Below, in pieces: positions 10,470 to 19,559 of a stretch of 64,000 nt of DNA. The DNA comes from Neoarius graeffei (lineage: Eukaryota > Chordata > Actinopteri > Siluriformes > Ariidae). The translations under genes and the position numbers were made by a program. Location of the stretch: positions 57,256,283-57,320,282 of the forward strand of contig NC_083577.1 in NCBI RefSeq assembly GCF_027579695.1, written 5' to 3'. The notes under the pieces were generated by a model that saw only the letters and a list, made by a program, of their open reading frames with translations, made no database searches and was not told the origin of the DNA. Positions within the stretch are counted from its first letter, which is position 1, and each line of letters opens with the position of its first letter.

Positions 10470-12378
10470 AGGCCCCGGGCCGACGGTTGGACTGTACACA
10501 GAGACTCAACTGGCCGCATGGGCCAGAATCGTTCGCGACCCATGGGTTCTAAAAACAGTGTCAGAGGGTTACAGACTGCAGTTCAGACGTCGGCCCCCTC
10601 CAAAGGCCCGTCTCAGGCCCACAATTGTAAAAAGTTCAACAAGATCTCTGGTTCTCCAGTCGGAGATAACCGTTCTTCTGCAGAAAGGGGCCATAGAGGA
10701 AGTAGAGTGTTCTCCTACTTTCAACGGCTTCTGTTCAGTTTATTTTGTCGTTCCAAAAAAAGACGGCGGTTTCCGCCCAATTCTAGACCTCCGGGGCTTA
10801 AACAAGTACCTAAAGAAAATGCCATTCAAGATGCTGCACACAGCAGACGTTCTGAAGGTAATCTCCCCAGCGGAATGGTTTACTACCCTGGATTTGAAAG
10901 ACGCCTACTTTCATATCCCGGTGGCACCAGCACATCGTCGGTTCCTCCGCTTTGCCTTCCAGGGCCGTCTGTTCCAATTCAGGGTACTCCCGTTCGGCCT
11001 CGCTCTGTCACCCAGAGTCTTCTCGAGATGCATACAGGCAGTACTGTCCCCCCTCATGGAGTCAGGTATGAGGATTCTACCATACCTGGATGACTGGTTA
11101 GTCTGTTCCCCGACGAGGGAACGCAGCCTAGCAGATATAGCAACACTGCAGAGCCATGTCTCAGAACTGGGACTGACAATCAATTTAGAAAAGAGCACAC
11201 TTATCCCGAGCCAATCGGCTCAATTCATTGGCATGATCCTAGACTCACAGACAATGTCCGCGTCCTTGACCAGCCGGCGTGTAGCGAACATCACTTCACT
11301 ACTGTCACGAGTACGGGTGGGACGAAGACTACGTTTCAGAATACTACTGCGGCTCCAGGGTATGCTCACAGCAGCAGCCCAGATCCTCCCCTTGGGTCTG
11401 CTGGAACTCCGGCCTCTGCAAATATGGCTGATTGGCCTCAGCCTCGACGTGACCCGTCACAGGAAGACACCCGTTCTTATCACAGAACATTGCATGTCTG
11501 CCCTCAGCCCATGGCGGAAGGAGACCTTTTTAACATCAGGTGTTCCGCTTGGTGCAGCACCCACACACAGGGAGATTGTGACTACAGACGCCTCTCTTAC
11601 AGGGTGGGGCGCAGTATGGCAACACAGAGCAGTCAGTGGGTTGTGGAGCAAAGAAGAGATGGGCGAACACGTCAGTCTCCTCGAAATCAGAGCAGTACAC
11701 CTGGCTCTAAAACACCTTATGCCATACCTACAGGGGCGCCACGTACTGGTCAGATCAGACAATGTGACGACGGTGTACAACATCAACCACCAGGGGGGAA
11801 CACGATCCCCCACTGCTTTTCGCTTAACTCAATCTCTACTGAAGTGGGCCTTCCCCAGGCTGGCATCCCTCAGGGCAGTCCACTTGCCAGGGAAACTGAA
11901 TGCGGTGGCAGACTCCCTGTCGAGACAACGCCTCGACCCGGGGGAGTGGCGCCTGAGCCCACAGGTGGTACAGCAGGTTTGGGATCGCTTTGGTACAGCA
12001 GCGGTGGACCTGTTTGCCAGCAAAGAGTCCACACACTGCCAAAAGTGGTTCTCTCGCACGCAGGAGGACGAAGCACTGGGCTTGGACGCCATGGCACACG
12101 AGTGGCCGGACGAACTGCTGTATGCCTTTCCACCGATTCCCCTCCTTCTGGAGGTGCTACTTCGGATACGCCAGTGCTGTCACCGTGTTCTGCTGGTGGC
12201 TCCGCGATGGCCAGCGAGACCGTGGTTTGCTGTGCTTCATTCCCTGCTGACCGGAACTCCGTGGCAACTACCGCTCAGAAGGGACCTACTGTCTCAGATG
12301 GAGGGCAAAGTTTGGCACTCCTGCCCGGAACGTCTCCAGCTGTGGGTGTGGCCCTTGGGCCCGACAACCCTCTGTTAG
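10369..12378 (+). CDS. DIRS ORF2: reverse transcriptase, RNase H, methylase-like domain
   Basis: A continuous 669-residue frame. The reverse transcriptase shows VPKKDGGFRPILDLRGLN (about residue 130), TLDLKDAYFHIPV (about 170), LPFGLALSPRVF and the catalytic box YLDDW (about 239). RNase H follows with TDASLTGWGA (about 407), LLEIRAV, RSDN and NAVADSLSR (about 511). The C-terminal part with AAVDLFAS, YAFPPIPLL (about 583) and LVAPRWPARPWF matches the Dam-methylase-like domain characteristic of DIRS1-group elements. No aspartic protease or DDE integrase is present, as expected. It starts inside the end of ORF1, so expression probably needs reinitiation, frameshift or internal initiation. No disabling mutation was seen. 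Confidence 0.95.
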   Translation: MPPGALHPFAARHIPCPAPPPLTVERSPIALPAEGPGPTVGLYTETQLAAWARIVRDPWVLKTVSEGYRLQFRRRPPPKARLRPTIVKSSTRSLVLQSEITVLLQKGAIEEVECSPTFNGFCSVYFVVPKKDGGFRPILDLRGLNKYLKKMPFKMLHTADVLKVISPAEWFTTLDLKDAYFHIPVAPAHRRFLRFAFQGRLFQFRVLPFGLALSPRVFSRCIQAVLSPLMESGMRILPYLDDWLVCSPTRERSLADIATLQSHVSELGLTINLEKSTLIPSQSAQFIGMILDSQTMSASLTSRRVANITSLLSRVRVGRRLRFRILLRLQGMLTAAAQILPLGLLELRPLQIWLIGLSLDVTRHRKTPVLITEHCMSALSPWRKETFLTSGVPLGAAPTHREIVTTDASLTGWGAVWQHRAVSGLWSKEEMGEHVSLLEIRAVHLALKHLMPYLQGRHVLVRSDNVTTVYNINHQGGTRSPTAFRLTQSLLKWAFPRLASLRAVHLPGKLNAVADSLSRQRLDPGEWRLSPQVVQQVWDRFGTAAVDLFASKESTHCQKWFSRTQEDEALGLDAMAHEWPDELLYAFPPIPLLLEVLLRIRQCCHRVLLVAPRWPARPWFAVLHSLLTGTPWQLPLRRDLLSQMEGKVWHSCPERLQLWVWPLGPTTLC

Positions 12379-13364
12379 AGTTTGACCCAGCGGTCATCAA
12401 TACCTTAGAGAACGCGAGGGCCCCCTCAACTAGGTCGTTGTATGACAACCGCTGGAAATTGTTCAAGACGTGGTGTGAGACCGTAAGCGTTTCTCCCACG
12501 GGTTGTCCTATACCCGTACTGCTCAAGTTTCTACAGAAACTACTTGATGAGGGTAAATCCCCATCTACCGTGAAAGTCTATGTAGCAGCTATCTCTGCGA
12601 GGCATGATAAAGTGGAGGGTGCGACTATTGGTGCACATAGTCTCATCCGCAACTTTCTTAGGGGCGCTAGACGCCTCCACCCCTACAGAGCCCCTCGCAG
12701 CCCTCAGTGGGATTTGCATCGCGTACTAGACTCTCTGTGCCAGGCCCCTTTCGAACCATTGGCTGAAGCGGACATGAGATGGGTTTCCTTGAAGACCGTT
12801 TTTCTCTTAGCTATGGTCTCGGCAAAACGTGTGAGTGAGTTACACGCACTCTCAGTCAGCCCAGATTGTATGAGATGGGGACCAAATCTATCTGGCGTTA
12901 CGCTATGGCCAAACCCAGCCTTTCTGCCGAAGGTTCTATCTCCATCCTTTATTAACCAATCCATTGAGCTTGCTTCTTATGAGGACCGTCTAGACCTATG
13001 CCCTGTGCGAGCCTTGAGGCACTATGTGTCTCGGACCGAAGCCACGAGACGGTCAGACCAACTGTTTGTCACTTATGGAGGTGGTGCAATTGGCTCGCCT
13101 GTATCTAAACAGCGCCTCTCACATTGGGTTTGCGAGGTGATTTCCCTTGCACACAAGTCAGCTGATTCCCTACCAGTGGGCAGTGTAATGTGCCACAACA
13201 CCAGGAGCTTGGCTACCTCATGGGCAGCCCTGAGGGGAACCCCGCTATCTGACATCTGTGCAGCAGCAACATGGTCTGGCCCTTCAACATTCACCAGGTT
13301 TTATAGGGTAAATGTGGCATCACCTACAAGCCTTGGGCCTGCCATTCTTTCAATTATGGATTGA
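12207..13364 (+). CDS. DIRS ORF3: tyrosine recombinase
   Basis: The frame is open from 11424, but the first 780 bases overlap ORF2 in another frame, so the in-frame ATG at 12207 (MASETVVCCASF) is chosen, giving about 385 residues, normal for DIRS recombinases. An N-terminal SAM-like core-binding region (STRSLYDNRWKLFKTWC, STVKVYVAAISARHDK) precedes the catalytic domain. The expected R..H..R..Y set is visible: SAKRVSELHAL, then CHNTRSLATSWA, and the nucleophile in FTRFYRV near the end. It would recombine the circular DNA intermediate with the target. Frame fully open. Confidence 0.93.
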   Translation: MASETVVCCASFPADRNSVATTAQKGPTVSDGGQSLALLPGTSPAVGVALGPDNPLLEFDPAVINTLENARAPSTRSLYDNRWKLFKTWCETVSVSPTGCPIPVLLKFLQKLLDEGKSPSTVKVYVAAISARHDKVEGATIGAHSLIRNFLRGARRLHPYRAPRSPQWDLHRVLDSLCQAPFEPLAEADMRWVSLKTVFLLAMVSAKRVSELHALSVSPDCMRWGPNLSGVTLWPNPAFLPKVLSPSFINQSIELASYEDRLDLCPVRALRHYVSRTEATRRSDQLFVTYGGGAIGSPVSKQRLSHWVCEVISLAHKSADSLPVGSVMCHNTRSLATSWAALRGTPLSDICAAATWSGPSTFTRFYRVNVASPTSLGPAILSIMD

Positions 13365-13396
13365 CATACTCGTCCTCATGACAGTGCTGGTATTAG

Positions 13397-13497
13397 TCAT
13401 CCACAGGCTGTGCCGCCTCTGGCGGTCAGGAGGCATGAAATAGAACGCTAGTTACGAATGTAACTGTGGTTCTATGAATGCCGGATGACCGCCAGAG
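13397..13497 (+). repeat. DIRS internal complementary region
   Basis: 13397-13446 is the complement of the left terminus (8356 to about 8405), and 13447-13497 is the complement of the right terminus (13655-13705). They abut without a gap. In the DIRS replication model this segment acts as a splint that brings the two ends of the cDNA together to make a circle. Confidence 0.95.
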
Positions 13498-13537
13498 TTC
13501 CCAGTCACTCGGACATCGCAACCGCGAGAAGTTTTCC

Positions 13538-13667
13538 GAGGACGAATGACGTGCTGCAGTGCCTCTTATGCATGAGGTACGTCATCACGACTTCTTTGTT
13601 GGTATAAGTCTCGACTTGCGCTACGCGAAGGATATCATCCACAGGCTGTGCCGCCTCTGGCGGTCAT
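13538..13667 (-). repeat. DIRS right terminal inverted repeat
   Basis: Complement of 8375-8502. The element continues about 38 bp further to 13705, and that outer part is represented in the internal complementary region. Confidence 0.9.
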
Positions 13668-14660
13668 CCGGCATTCATAGAACCACAGTTACATTCGTAA
13701 CTAGCGATTTAGCTGCTTTATGCAGAGCGGATCTGAATACTTCAAGTGTATTTTGTTACTGGTAAGTCACTAGGCTAGAGTGTTGTAGAACATTTTTTAA
13801 AATGTTTACTGAATAAAAACATCCTTAATTTTATCAAATATTCTCTACTCTATATTTCATTTCTTTCTTTTGTTTTAATTTTCCTCCCTCCATCCCTCTT
13901 TGGATTTTAAATATAGTTTTTCCCCATGTCCAAATAATGAGGTAGGGTGGCATTTAGAAACCCATAGCCTACTGCTGACTTTCTTTATCAATGCTGCATC
14001 AAATTAATTTTGGTTATGTTTGTCTGTTTCCATGTACAGGTGTCTGCGCCGCAGGAGGAATAGGCCACAATTATAAATAAATCATAAAATGTTTCTAAGA
14101 ACTTGTTCAAGTGTGTTCTGTTCCTTATAAATGTTAAAAGTTATGCCTCATTAGATAGCTTGACAAACATTAGGAGAGGTGCATTGTTGCATGCATTTTT
14201 ATATCCTGTTGTACATTAAACAGGACGTAGCCTACGCACATTGATATAAATTAAGTTTCACTTTCATGGTTGAAGTATGCATGTGTGTGTTCATCCTAGG
14301 CAAGAGCCCCGATGCTTTATTGTTAGCTAGTTTAATTTAGCCTGTTTTGCTTAATTTGTAGCCTTCCTGTTGTACATAAAACAGGAAGTAAAGTTGGATG
14401 AATCATCGCCGAAAATTCAACTATAAATCGACCGAAATACGTAGTTGAATAAAGGGTGAAAGGGGGTCTATTCTCTGTCGGCCACCAGCCACTTTTCAAC
14501 GTCGTTTCAACGGAAACTCGTATGAGCAAAGCGGTGTTGAATCAACGTCGGTGATCGACGGTGATTCGACGGCGTATAGGTCGAAGAACATGCCGATGAT
14601 TCCACGTCGAATCAACGACCCTCTGCTATCTGGGTAGTTTGTCGTGAACTTTTTAAGTGG

Positions 14661-14873
14661 AATAAATACATTTGTGGGTAAATTAAGAAGAAGAAGAAGC
14701 CTTTATTTTTGTCACATGTACACTCAAGCACAGCAAAATTCTTCCTCCGCGTTTAACCCATCTGAAGCAGTGAACACATGCATGCGCGCGTGCACACACA
14801 CACACACGCATGCACACACAGAGTGCGCAGTGGGCAGAATAAATAATAAATAAATACATTTGTGGGTAAATTA
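14661..14873 (-). mobile_element. Short RTE/Rex3-like LINE tail with 25-bp target duplication
   Basis: A 163-bp insert (14686-14848) between perfect 25-bp direct repeats (14661-14685 and 14849-14873, beginning aataaatacatttgtgg). On the minus strand it reads a 3' untranslated end finishing with tgtgacaaaaataaagg and a (CTT)n tail, resembling dispersed RTE/Rex3-type LINE ends in fish. It holds an internal CA/CG microsatellite. It lies just outside the TIR element ending at 14637. Confidence 0.75.
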
Positions 14874-15370
14874 TATGGATCTGTGACGCCTGCATGTTTC
14901 AGCTTTTGGATGTAACGCGATCTCCTGGTGTAATCTAAATTTTTAATTGGCACAATGTTTTCCACATGTCGCCATCTTGGTGTGACGCAGTTCCATAGTT
15001 ATGCTAATTAGTTAAAGCTCCTCATGTTCAAGCTCCTCACACTCGCCCATTTCTGTGGGGCCATACTGTTTACCACAAGAGGTAGGACAACGGTCCCAGA
15101 ATAGAGAAAAGCAACCCTCAGCACATTAAAATTATCACATCTCATCCTCATGATATGGTGATACTGTTCTTGCGAGACATAGGAAAATGCCATGCACAAT
15201 AAAAAAAAAATTCAAATTTCAGATGACTTTGCAGTCAACACCTTTAACTCATGTTTGTATGTTTAACCAAACAGAATGTATGTTGAAATCGTACCTGCAA
15301 GGAACAAATAAGAACAGGAAATGTGTGGATAACAAGGGGATGGAAATAACAGTAACCTATCATGACTTAC
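14874..15370. other. EPSTI1 intron, no feature recognised
   Basis: Mixed-composition sequence between a LINE tail and an EPSTI1 exon. Short frames only, no repeat family recognised. Confidence 0.4.
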
Positions 15371-15429
15371 TTTTCAGCAGTTTCTGCCGTTTTGATTCAT
15401 TTGGTGGGATCATGGTGTATCCATCAGAG
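15371..15429 (-). CDS. epsti1: EPSTI1 exon, YTMIPPNESKR segment
   Basis: A 59-nt minus-strand exon with acceptor ctcactcag and a strong donor gtaagt. It encodes SDGYTMIPPNESKRQKLLK, matching human EPSTI1 SAYTLIAPNINRRNEIQ, just upstream of the WKEQ block. Its last base starts a Met codon completed by the exon at 3042-3125, so the phase agrees across a 12.2-kb intron filled with transposons. The preceding exon, with two bases of the first codon, was not found. Confidence 0.8.
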
Positions 15430-16525
15430 CTGAGTGAGCATAAACATAATTAGTTACAGCAGGTACCTTTTACTCACAAGCTCCATCTGTGCCTTGAACT
15501 TAACAAATTCCATTGCCTCATTTGCAAAGAATGTCGCAAACAAAGGTGGGGCATGAGTGATTTTATGGTAAACAAAGTCCAAATATGTTCCCACAAATTA
15601 TCATCTGGAACTTCCCTTAAAACCCATCACAGGAGCTATGACCCAAATGTGTCTGTCCAGAAAGACACTGACAGCAAAAGAAATTCACAGTAATAAGCAT
15701 CCTCAAGAACACATCAATATCTGGTTTACAGCCATAATTTTACTAATTTATGAAGCGTGATCATTGCTTTTCTTCTATACAGTGTGTAATAAAGAATCTA
15801 GTGTTTCATTACTTTAAACAGCTATGTCATACATGGACAAATAACCTGTTGAAGATATTTCACACGTAATCTCCACTGAAGACTTAGGCTACTCATAACC
15901 TAATTTGGTTTATGAAAACCAATGTTGAAAAAACAGTTTTGAACTAGCCAAAAAAATGTCATAAATTGTGTGGGTTTTTTTTAAAGAAAAGTTATAGTCT
16001 TGCACTCTTTTTTACAGAAGCACACCAAATCCTGTCCCCTGGAATGGTTATTCATGGCACTATAACCAGGGAGGTGAAGTTTCGCAGTGTGCTGCATTTA
16101 TTTTTCTGCACATTACAATAGAGTGAGAAAAACTGAAAACATCTCTTCTAAATGTGTTTTTAGAAATGTTTGCACATCTCAAAAGATGTCGCAATACTTT
16201 TCTGATGGCTACATATAATAAGAACTACTTCAATACCATTATCATCATGTCCATCACTTTTATATACAGTAAATGCAATACCGAATATGTCCATGCAATG
16301 CTTATATACTGTATAGTTTCATATACTGCATTGTTAGTCATAGAGTACCCTTCCTGTTATTTCCCATGCTTATCCAAAGTCCTTATTCACTATCGTCTGT
16401 AACTCAGTACTTCTGATTCAACTGATCAACTAGTGCATATCATTTACAAAAAGCCATCTTCATTGAGCTTGGAATTTTATAACAGCGCCAGATGCGTTCA
16501 AAGGTGTTAATATTCACCATATTTA
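15430..16525. other. Putative EPSTI1 intron, no exon confirmed
   Basis: A GT-donor-bounded open stretch on the minus strand (about 15479-15560, ending in QMEL before gtgagt) was noted, but the intron to the next exon would be only about 50 bp and it shows no EPSTI1 similarity. The rest is AT-rich unremarkable sequence. Confidence 0.35.
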
Positions 16526-18056
16526 CAACCCCAACTCCAAAAGTGTTGGGATGCTGCGTAAAATGTAAATAAAAACAGAATGCAATGAATTGCAAATGTC
16601 ATAAACCCATTTTTTTCACAGTAGAACATAAACAACATGTCAAATATTTAAACTAAGACATTTTACTATTTCATGAGAAATATTAGCTCATTTTGAATTT
16701 GGTGGCAGTAACACGTCTCAGAAGAGTTGGGACAGGGGCAAGAAAAGGCTGGAAAAGTAAGTGGTACTAAAAAGAAACAGCTGGAGGAATATTTTGCAAC
16801 TAATTAGGTTAATTGGTAACAGGTCAGTAATATGACTGGATATAAGAACAGCTTAGAGAGGCAGAGTTTCTCAGAAGTAAAGTAAAATTGTGAAGACTTT
16901 GAATATCTCATCGTCTACAGGACGTAATATAATCAAAAGATTCTGAGAATCTGGAGAAATCTTTGTGCGCAAGGGACAAGGCTGAAGATCAATATTGGGT
17001 GCCCGTGATCTTTGGGCCCTCAGGCGGCACTGCATTAAAAGCAGGCATGATTCTGTAATGGAAATCACTACATGGACTCAGGAACACTTTCAGAAATCAT
17101 TGTCTGTGATCACAGTTTGCTGTGCCATCCATAAATGCAGGTTCAAGATCTATCATGCAAAGAAGAAGCCATATTTGAATATGATCCAGAAACGCTGCCG
17201 TCTTCTCTGGGCCAAAGCTCGTTTAAAATGGACTGAGGCAAAACAGAAAACTGTTCTGTGGTCAGACTAATGAAAATTTGAAATTCTTTTTGGAAACCAT
17301 GGACGCCACTTCCACCGGTCTAGTGAGGAGAGGGACCATCTGCTTTGTTACCAGCGCTCAGTTCAAAAGGCTGCATCTCTGATGGTATGGGTGTGCATTA
17401 CTCCCTAAGGCATGGGCAGCTTACACATCTGGAAAGGCACCATCAATGCTTAAAAGTATATACAGGTCTTAGAGCAACATATGCTCCCACTCCCATCCAG
17501 ACGACATTTTTTTTTTTTCTGGAAAGGGCTTGCATATTTCAGCAAGACAATCCTAAACCACATACTGCATCTATTACAACAGCATAGCTTCATAGTAGAA
17601 GAGTATGGGTGCTGAATTGGCCTGCTTGCAGTCCAAACCTTTCACCAATTGAAAACATTTGGTGCATCATGAAACGAAAAATATGACAAAGGACTGTTGA
17701 GCAGCTAGAATCCTATATCAGGCAATAATGGGACAACATTCCTCTCCCAAAACTCCAGCAACTGGCCTCCTCAGTTCTCAGATGTTTACGGACTGTTGTT
17801 AAAAGAAGAGGGGATGCTATACAGTGGTAAATATGGCCCTCTCCCAGCTTTTCTGATATGTGTTGCTGCCATCAAATTCAAGTTTACATTATTTTTTTTT
17901 CTTAAAATGGTACATTTTCTCAGTTTAAACATTTGATATGTTGTCTATGTTCTGTTGTGAAAAATAAGTATATGGGTTTATGAGATTTGCAAATTGTTGC
18001 AGTCTGTTTTTGTTTACATTTTACACAGCATCCCAGCTTTTTTGGAATTGGGGTTG
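16526..18056 (+). mobile_element. Tc1-like element, family C (CAACCCCAACTCC ends)
   Basis: Inverted ends CAACCCCAA(C/T)TCCAAAA at 16526 and 18056 with TA on both sides (16524-16525 and 18057-18058). Length 1531 bp. Related to family B by end sequence and transposase, but clearly older. Confidence 0.9.
16849..17830 (+). pseudogene. Tc1-like transposase, family C, heavily decayed
   Basis: Recognisable blocks are ILGARDL-like text (GARDLWALRRHCI at 16995), KKPYLNMIQKRCRLLWAKA, TVLWSD followed by a stop at 17270, FQQDNPKPHTAS near 17537 and KRRGDAIQW with the natural stop at 17830. Many stops and shifts separate them. A T-run near 17508-17518 is one obvious frameshift site. Confidence 0.85.
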
Positions 18057-18754
18057 TATATGAAAACTTTACATAAACACCATTCTTATGGTGTTCACCA
18101 CTTCAGAATCAGGAGTCAAAATTTCCTGATATCTGTGTTCATGAATTGTGACATAATGGTGATGTTCAACATGATGTAACCACAGTACATTTTAGCTATA
18201 ATGACCTTTTCTTTTAGTAATTTGAAGCTAAATCAGTTGAGGTTTACATTTGTTAGTAAACCTAACTAAAATGTCTCATTTTTAAAAATCTTAAACATAT
18301 CTTCCTTTGCATTTTGTTGTGGATTCTGTATTAACTACTTAATCAAGATATAAAATGTTCATGGAATTTATAGCACATTTTTATGATCCAGTGTTATTGT
18401 CAGAAATAAAGCTGGTAAATTAATCACGTATGTGTAAATGTATACACAGGAGCAAGAGTAGGATATGAAAGTTTTTCTGAACTTATGGAATTTTCATGAA
18501 TACCAATTTTTTGTGTGTGTGTATGTGTAAATGATTTACGCATAAATCCATTTATATCCAGTTTGATAAATAAGGCCCATTGTCTGGATAAATTTGCTAA
18601 ATACGAGTTAACTATTATCCTCAAATATTAGCTACTTCATGCTTTAGACCACTTGAACTTTGAGTGTCACCTGACATCATCTGACACTGGAAGCAGGTTC
18701 CACAGTTAAAGGAAAACTCATCCTTGAAAGGCATTAAATAGGTTTATATTGAGG
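18057..18754. other. Putative EPSTI1 intron or upstream DNA, nothing recognised
   Basis: AT-rich sequence with a short GT run near 18514. No exon or repeat identified. Confidence 0.4.
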
Positions 18755-19213
18755 GAATTGTGCTGCCTTCACTGATCCTGGTGATGATTTGTTGTTTGAG
18801 GACCAACACGAGGATGTTGTGAGCGCAGTTACAATGTTGTTTAGTAGGTGAAAAATTTCAAGGATAAAAGTCAGATTTCACTCTTAGCGCCTAAAAAAAA
18901 AAGCAAGATTTTCTTTTCTCATTTGACCTATGAATTCCGGAGACTCACTCAACTAGCAATCTATGAGATGACAAGCACACAATGCAATGACGATGATATT
19001 AGCATTAAAGTTAAAGCTTTGGAAAGCCATTTGTTTGACCAGAGTATCCAGAAGAGGAGGCAAGAGACCTGGATAGACTAAACGACTAAAGTGCTGCTGC
19101 ATCTATCTCTTTAGGTAGAAATCAGTCAGCAGGTAGCTGAATGGGATTGTTGGTAATGTAGGAAATAGGCCAACATGTATGTATGTGACAAATAAAGGCT
19201 AACTAACTAACTA
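18755..19213 (+). pseudogene. Possible retrocopy of an unrecognised gene
   Basis: On the plus strand one frame gives AFTDPGDDLLFEDQHEDVV and on to MLFSR with a stop, then, in the same frame, a 76-residue charged stretch (18851-19081; QISLLAPKKKSKIFFSHLTY near its start, SIQKRRQETWID at its end). A 3' untranslated-like segment follows with aataaa at about 19190 and then a (CTAA)n run. Stop, 3' UTR, polyadenylation-like signal and simple tail together suggest a retrotransposed mRNA or LINE end. I do not recognise the protein. Confidence 0.3.
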
Positions 19214-19230
19214 TCGGACTAGAAAGAAGA

Positions 19231-19557
19231 TTACAGCAAGAAGGTCCTGGGTTCGAGCCCAGCAGCCATCGAGGGCCTTTCTGTATGGAGTTTGCATGTT
19301 CTCTCTGTGTCCGCGTGGGTTTCCTCCGGTTTCCCCCACAGTCCAAAGGCATGCAGGTTAGGCTAACTGGTGGCTCTAAATTGTGTGAATGTGAGTGTGA
19401 ATGGTTGTTTGTGTCTATGTGTCAGCGCTGCGATAACCTGGCGACTTGTCCAGGGTGTACCCCGCCTCTCGCCCATAGTCAGCTGGGATAGGCTCCAGCT
19501 TGCCTGCGACGCTGTAGAACAGGATAAGCGGCTACAGATAATGAATGGATGGATGAG
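19231..19557 (+). mobile_element. 5'-truncated SINE
   Basis: Starts inside the tRNA-like head (acagcaagaaggtcctgggt), contains the core with a small deletion, and ends in the L2-like tail with (ATGG)n. A Tc1-like element begins immediately after, at the TA that follows the tail. Confidence 0.9.
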
Positions 19558-19559
19558 TA

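Larger units (their letters stand above)
8356..13705 (+). mobile_element. Complete DIRS retrotransposon
   Basis: A 5.35-kb element with the defining DIRS layout. Terminal inverted repeats of about 128 bp (8375-8502 against 13538-13667), a gag-like frame, an RT/RNase H/methylase-like frame, a tyrosine recombinase frame, and an internal complementary region (13397-13497) that is the complement of both outer ends joined together. DIRS elements replicate through a circular intermediate and integrate with the tyrosine recombinase, leaving no target duplication, which agrees with the lack of one here. All three frames are open over their expected length. It lies in an EPSTI1 intron, antisense to the gene. 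Confidence 0.95.
8222..13763 (+). pseudogene. THAP-domain exon split by the DIRS insertion
   Basis: The left part, from ATG at 8222, reads MVNFCAVLG then, after a one-base loss, SNKADGKGEKKSFYRIP, and runs to 8355. Past the DIRS, 13706-13763 continues DLAALCRADLNTSSV and ends at a GT donor (gtaagt). Together they have the THAP pattern: CxxxxC (second Cys lost to the indel), FYRIP, an RR..R.(W)LAA..RADL helix region. The DIRS therefore landed inside a transposon-borne THAP exon that was already decaying. Confidence 0.65.
7164..14637 (+). mobile_element. TIR DNA element containing a THAP exon, a SINE and a DIRS
   Basis: The ends match as inverted repeats over about 27 bp with the core GATAGCAGAGGGTCGTTGA (left from 7164, right ending 14637). 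If the element starts at CCC, both sides carry TA, giving a possible 2-bp duplication. Both subterminal regions are full of short palindromic motifs of the type TTGAATCAACG. A second inverted pair, roughly AGACCCCTTTCAC (8087-8099) with its complement near 14455-14470, lies inside. Without the SINE (7429-7800) and the DIRS (8356-13705) it would be about 1.7 kb. A THAP exon and a 2-bp duplication would suit ISL2EU- or P/Kolobok-type elements, but the family is not certain. Confidence 0.6.

Noticed and set aside
11424..12206. Long N-terminal extension of the DIRS recombinase frame
   Set aside because: This part overlaps the RT/RNase H frame, is rich in Pro, Arg and Ser as expected for a shadow frame, and lacks known domain motifs.
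15479..15570. Possible additional EPSTI1 exon on the minus strand ending in QMEL before gtgagt
   Set aside because: The intron to the next exon would be about 50 bp, too short for a fish intron, and the peptide shows no resemblance to EPSTI1.
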